This document shows positions 60,786 to 64,000 of a DNA stretch of 64,000 nucleotides, piece after piece. Position numbers and translations under genes: made by a program. The stretch is from NCBI RefSeq assembly GCF_041080815.1, contig NZ_CP160205.1:2046001-2110000 (forward strand). Direction: 5' to 3'. This DNA is from Mucilaginibacter yixingensis (GTDB lineage Bacteria > Bacteroidota > Bacteroidia > Sphingobacteriales > Sphingobacteriaceae). The notes beneath the pieces were generated by a model. It was not told where the DNA came from. It searched no databases and saw only the letters and a list, made by a program, of their open reading frames with translations. Numbering within the stretch: the first letter of the stretch is position 1; each line of letters begins with the position of its first letter.

Positions 60786-61025
60786 ATGAACAACACCGAT
60801 CGTCTACATCTGATCATTCGGGCAATCCGGGAACGCCGGGAAGCGTTGAACTATTCTCAAGAGTATATGGCCTATAAAATGCAGATGGGTCAGAACTGTT
60901 ACAGCAAGATCGAGTTGGGTAACAGCAAGCTCACCGTAGACCGTCTGCTAAGCATCTGTCTGCTGTTGAATCTCGATACCCGGGATATTCTGGAGCCGCA
61001 AGTAAAGCTAGAAGATATCACTTAA
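60786..61025 (+). CDS. Small XRE-family helix-turn-helix protein
   Basis: A 79-aa regulator made of a single Cro/CI domain: LIIRAIRERREALNYSQEYM, AYKMQMGQNCYSKIELGNSK and LTVDRLLSICLLLNLDTRDI. The pattern of a Gln-rich second helix followed by YSKIELG recognition is that of XRE proteins common in Bacteroidota. It stands alone between rlmF and a convergent fasciclin gene. Targets are unknown. Confidence 0.85.
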   Translation: MNNTDRLHLIIRAIRERREALNYSQEYMAYKMQMGQNCYSKIELGNSKLTVDRLLSICLLLNLDTRDILEPQVKLEDIT

Positions 61026-61126
61026 TCTATGTGTTAAGCTGCGTCCTTGTTATAACGAAAGTGGGAAAGCTCTCGCGATCTTTAAAAAAACGACTGTGAT
61101 AATGCACTAGAGCCCACTCAACAGGA

Positions 61127-61156
61127 AACAAAAAAGCCGTCACGCAGGACGGCTTT
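61127..61156 (-). terminator. Intrinsic terminator of the fasciclin gene
   Basis: AAAGCCGTC and GACGGCTTT pair perfectly (9 bp). On the minus strand they are followed by a T-rich run. Confidence 0.8.
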
Positions 61157-61174
61157 AACTGCATTTGCTCTCTT

Positions 61175-61723
61175 TTATTTTGGCATCAGCACCATGTTCA
61201 CCACATGGATCACGCCATTGCTTTGAAAGACATCACTGATGGTGATCCAGGATTTGCCTCCTTTTTCATCCACCAAGTATAGTTTATTTCCTTCCTTCAT
61301 CGCCCATAGTGAACCACCCTGTACCGTTTTCAGTTCAGCTTTTCCGCCGCCGGCTTTGATTTTTCCCATCAGGTCCATTGCGCTCCATTTGCCGGCTATA
61401 ACATGGTAGGTTAGTATTTTAGTCAGCATGGCTTTGTTCTCTGGTTTTAGCAGGGTCTCCACAGTGCCTTTAGGCAATTTGCCGAAAGCTTCATTTGTCG
61501 GCGCAAATACTGTGAACGGGCCCGCTCCCTCCAGTGTTTCCACCAAGCCGGCAGCCTTAACAGCAGCCACCAGGGTAGTGTGGTCTTTGGAGTTTATGGC
61601 ATTCTCTACAATGTTTTTGGTGGGATACATGGCTGCGCCGCCTACCATTTTGGTCTGCGCGAAAGTTTTAGGTGCGGTCAGCAGGGCTACTGCGGCCAGC
61701 GCCGCGATCATTAATTTTTTCAT
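61175..61723 (-). CDS. Fasciclin (FAS1) domain protein, exported
   Basis: A 182-aa exported protein. The ATG at 61723 gives the signal MKKLMIAALAAVALLTAPKT ending FAQ; the frame continues further upstream without signal character. A single FAS1 domain follows: NIVENAINSKDHTTLVAAVK, GPFTVFAPTNEAFGKLPKGT, LTKILTYHVIAGKW and GVIHVVNMVLMPK. FAS1 domains mediate adhesion or, in bacteria, often unknown surface roles. The gene is monocistronic with a terminator behind it. Confidence 0.93.
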   Translation of the reverse strand: MKKLMIAALAAVALLTAPKTFAQTKMVGGAAMYPTKNIVENAINSKDHTTLVAAVKAAGLVETLEGAGPFTVFAPTNEAFGKLPKGTVETLLKPENKAMLTKILTYHVIAGKWSAMDLMGKIKAGGGKAELKTVQGGSLWAMKEGNKLYLVDEKGGKSWITISDVFQSNGVIHVVNMVLMPK

Positions 61724-62155
61724 GTGTCTGTTTAAATTTAAGTTCATTTTAGGATAGATACGGAGCCCCCTGATGTTGCGGTTTTGAGCTAGACAACACT
61801 TTTCAAGCATGAAACAGAGTAGCTTTTTTTAAACTGGCCGTGCCGGAATTGCGTAAGTAACGCGCGCCTGTTAAACATATTTTGTCATCATCGGTTGTGC
61901 ATAACGGACTGCCATCCGATGTGGTCAATTTTCATCATATCTTCGGAAAGCGAAAGAATAGATGGCGATGATAGCGACGCCTTGATGACTGTAGTTAGCT
62001 GAAACTATCGAAATTTATCCACCCCAAGGCAATTGTTGACTGTTAAGTAGGAGAGGTGCTGAAAAATTATGTTATACCCGAGGAGCCGAGCGTCTACTAG
62101 TAGACTTGGCGGAAACTGCTTTAAAAAGTAGTTTGAAATTATAAAATGATTAGCA
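61724..62155. other. Intergenic region with one perfect palindrome
   Basis: No gene or RNA is recognised in this divergent gap. GTCTACTAGTAGAC at 62092-62105 is a perfect 14-bp palindrome with a CTAG centre, 51 bases before the DUF5655 gene. Confidence 0.5.
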
Positions 62156-62557
62156 ATGAGCTGGACCTGTCCGAATTGTGATCGTGAACTACCCTGGAAG
62201 GATTACCGTCATTATTGTGCGCGGGTGGACCTTGACAGTTTGTTTGAAGGGCGTTCCCAGGAGCTGGTACTGGCTTTTGATAAGATCCTGGCAGAGGTTG
62301 CGGATTGGCCCAAAGTATTAGTGGGGGTGACGCCGAATTGTATTGTTTTTACCCGGCGGGTGGGTTTCCTGATCATTAAGCCGATGAAAAAAGAACTCGA
62401 TCTGAAGTTCTACTCGGCGGCCGTGAACCCGGAAAAGCCAGTCATCAAAAGCGTGGCGGTGGGTAAAAAGTTTGAGAATCATATCCGTATCAACAGTGTG
62501 GAAGATATCAAGCCGGGCTTATTTGTTTATTTGCGGGAGTCTTATGAGCTTTCATGA
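62156..62557 (+). CDS. DUF5655-domain protein
   Basis: A 133-aa soluble protein. It starts MSWTCPNCDRELPWKDYRHY, a CPNC knuckle plus HYC that looks like a small zinc site. It continues with the DUF5655 pattern LFEGRSQELVLAFDKILAEV and TPNCIVFTRRVGFLIIKPMK. DUF5655 proteins are often annotated as putative DNA- or nucleotide-related proteins, but their function is not established. It is a stand-alone gene. The 14-bp palindrome upstream may be its control site. Confidence 0.85.
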   Translation: MSWTCPNCDRELPWKDYRHYCARVDLDSLFEGRSQELVLAFDKILAEVADWPKVLVGVTPNCIVFTRRVGFLIIKPMKKELDLKFYSAAVNPEKPVIKSVAVGKKFENHIRINSVEDIKPGLFVYLRESYELS

Positions 62558-62618
62558 AGCTGTCCTGTTCAATAGATCGCAGAAGTAAGTTTCCATAGAA
62601 ACTGGCTTATATAGGTCT

Positions 62619-63488
62619 TTATAGATTCTCATTCATTTTCTCCGCCATTCTTAAACCGAGTTCCCATGTGCCTTTTGTACCAAAGTGCAATCTGTCCTTA
62701 GGGTAAGGCGTATGCGGATCATCTGCCCGCTGGCTAAGATCATCTGTTGGTACAACAAACGCTCTTTTTACAGATAGCGGTGTACGTGCATTCTGGTCGA
62801 TATCATGCTCTGCCTGCCGAACTTCGGTTATCCCTTTTCCACTATTGGGTGGGGGATAAACATAGCCATACACAAACAATATTTTACGTGCGTGAAATTG
62901 TTGCCTTACCCGTTTAATAAAATGATTTAAATGTACTCCATAAAGCGCACTAATAGTATCGCCTTTATCAGCATCATTTTCACCTTGCTGCCATAGCATC
63001 CCTTTAATTACTGGTTTGTAGCCTAGTTTGCGTAAACTGTCCAACCCTGCGTTAACAGTTTGCACAAAGGTGCTGAATTGATCGCCCCAATGGAGTATAT
63101 CCAGATTGTTTTGGCCTGGATTCCACTGCCGGTAGAGGTCTGTTCCGCTGTGCGCGTGTTTAATAATGACCATACTGGTGTTGGGTCGCAATTGATGTAA
63201 TTTGGTACCGAATCCCAGTTCCGGCCCAAACCGGTCTGGCGATTCTGATGCCGGATGCAACGGGTACCAGTGATACGGCGGCAAGCCGCTATTTAAATGA
63301 GGTTTCCCGGAATGAAAGATCAGTACGCTCGTATCGATCTTCATAGAGTCGCTCATATTATTTACATAACCCTGGCCCGTTGCGTTGGATTGCCCTCCGA
63401 TCAGATAAACTTCTATGTGTTTGGCATGCTGAGCCTCAACTATTAAGAAGCTACAGATGCCAAACAGAATAAGAATTAATTTTTTCAC
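62619..63488 (-). CDS. SASA-type carbohydrate esterase (sialate O-acetylesterase-like), exported
   Basis: A 289-aa exported esterase. The start codon is GTG (63488), giving MKKLILILFGICSFLIVEAQ as signal. The nucleophile motif is VYLIGGQSNATGQGYVNNMS, with Ser in GQSN. The oxyanion and catalytic segment is MLWQQGENDADKGDT, and the C-terminal acid/His pair is DPHTPYPKDRLHFG. This is the CE6/SASA fold of acetylxylan or sialate O-acetylesterases. It lies 10 bases after the GH29 gene on the same strand, so the two belong to a glycan-degrading operon that continues to the right. Confidence 0.9.
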   Translation of the reverse strand: MKKLILILFGICSFLIVEAQHAKHIEVYLIGGQSNATGQGYVNNMSDSMKIDTSVLIFHSGKPHLNSGLPPYHWYPLHPASESPDRFGPELGFGTKLHQLRPNTSMVIIKHAHSGTDLYRQWNPGQNNLDILHWGDQFSTFVQTVNAGLDSLRKLGYKPVIKGMLWQQGENDADKGDTISALYGVHLNHFIKRVRQQFHARKILFVYGYVYPPPNSGKGITEVRQAEHDIDQNARTPLSVKRAFVVPTDDLSQRADDPHTPYPKDRLHFGTKGTWELGLRMAEKMNENL

Positions 63489-63498
63489 TGCTTAAGTT

Positions 63499-64000
63499 TT
63501 AATTCATCGGACTACCTGATGCGGTTGTAGTAGCAGGATTCATTTTCAACCCGGTTATTTTTAGCGTATAAGCAATATCACAAGGTGCGGCAACAGGCAG
63601 GTTTATTTTTAGTCCGGCAACCTCTTGAGTAAATTTTAATTTCTCTTTAGAACCGAGCATGGTTACCGATGTAACCTTTCCTTCCGGCGCTTTGTCCTGT
63701 GCCAGTGAAGTGATAGTAACGCTTTCGCCCGGCCATTTACCTAAGATGATGGCATAAAGAGCATCGCCTTTTACCGTAAAGTAGATTTTTGGCGCATCCT
63801 GGCCACCCTCCGCAAAGGTGATCCAGTTGTGGGTATCATAAACGGCATCTCCGTTTACTGCCAGCCATTTGCCTACACCCAGTAAGGTTTGTTGTTGTTC
63901 CTGCGGGATGGTGCCATCGGCTTTTGGCGAGAGGTTAAGCATCATGGTGCCGTTCTTACTCACAATATCAATCAGTCTGCCTACAATGGCACTGGCGTTA
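63499..64000 (-). CDS. GH29-type alpha-L-fucosidase, 3' part (runs off the right edge)
   Basis: The frame is open at the right edge and ends at 63499. It contains GRLIDIVSKNGTMMLNLSPK, the conserved region just after the GH29 catalytic barrel. GTIPQEQQQTLLGVGKWLAV and GDAVYDTHNWITFAEGG follow, then a C-terminal beta domain ending ASGSPMN. The catalytic domain lies outside the window. The protein hydrolyses alpha-L-fucosyl linkages. A GTG at 63963 could be mistaken for a start, but conserved residues continue upstream of it. It forms a unit with the SASA-type esterase. Confidence 0.9.
   Translation of the reverse strand, partial: NASAIVGRLIDIVSKNGTMMLNLSPKADGTIPQEQQQTLLGVGKWLAVNGDAVYDTHNWITFAEGGQDAPKIYFTVKGDALYAIILGKWPGESVTITSLAQDKAPEGKVTSVTMLGSKEKLKFTQEVAGLKINLPVAAPCDIAYTLKITGLKMNPATTTASGSPMN

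Noticed and set aside
1-64000. CRISPR arrays, insertion sequences, prophage genes
   Set aside because: No regularly spaced repeats, transposase or phage structural genes were seen on either strand.

Overview
The window reads as chromosomal DNA of a Bacteroidota bacterium, most likely a Sphingobacteriaceae member (Mucilaginibacter/Pedobacter-like). Evidence: three SusC/SusD pairs, a hybrid two-component (HTCS) regulator, a DUF4957/DUF5123-type lipoprotein, Bacteroidota promoters of the TTTG / TAnnTTTG type, an Hc1-type histone-like protein and the near absence of Shine-Dalgarno sites. No phage, transposase, integrase or CRISPR array is visible.

Layout. 1-9.5 kb: a PAS-protein fragment cut by the left edge, an Hc1-like protein, an AraC regulator with an SDR oxidoreductase, then a SusC/SusD pair and an ArsR-like/XRE regulator. 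10.2-15.7 kb: an outer-membrane protein divergent from a two-component system, followed by an operon of two haem-c-like lipoproteins, a DUF5777-like barrel and a YceI protein. Shared CTTCAAA tandem boxes suggest one regulon. 16-23 kb: DksA/TraR protein, CPA1 antiporter, unknown proteins, a ClC transporter and an MscS channel. 23.3-28.6 kb: an EamA transporter, an SDR pseudogene and a sulfur cluster (two YeeE/YedE halves, metallo-beta-lactamase/rhodanese, TauE/SafE) with its Crp/Fnr regulator. Two identical-format GTGAC-n4-GTCAC sites sit at matching promoter positions. 28.6-29.6 kb: a relic zone with a tRNA-Ser 3'-end fragment and a frameshifted GH43 remnant. 29.6-45.3 kb: a polysaccharide utilisation locus (PUL) on the minus strand, consisting of a DUF4957/DUF5123-type lipoprotein, SusD, SusC, HTCS and a 1253-aa LamG protein.

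45.6-59.5 kb is the most striking part: a long plus-strand sulfur-associated operon. A consensus promoter is followed within about 30 nt by a 31-codon ORF ending in four cysteine codons. Next come a leader with mutually exclusive hairpins, SusC, SusD, an S51 peptidase, a tRNA-Cys gene, two DoxX/DoxD-like membrane proteins, an FAD oxidoreductase, a YeiH-type putative sulfate exporter, a small Cys/His-rich protein, a cytochrome c and a SoxC-like molybdoenzyme. I infer a cysteine-responsive leader peptide controlling uptake and oxidation of a sulfur-containing substrate.

59.6-64 kb: rlmF, a small XRE protein, a fasciclin protein, a DUF5655 protein, a SASA-type esterase and the 3' part of a GH29 fucosidase gene cut by the right edge.

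All coordinates, repeats and motif matches were read by eye. No homology search or folding program was run.
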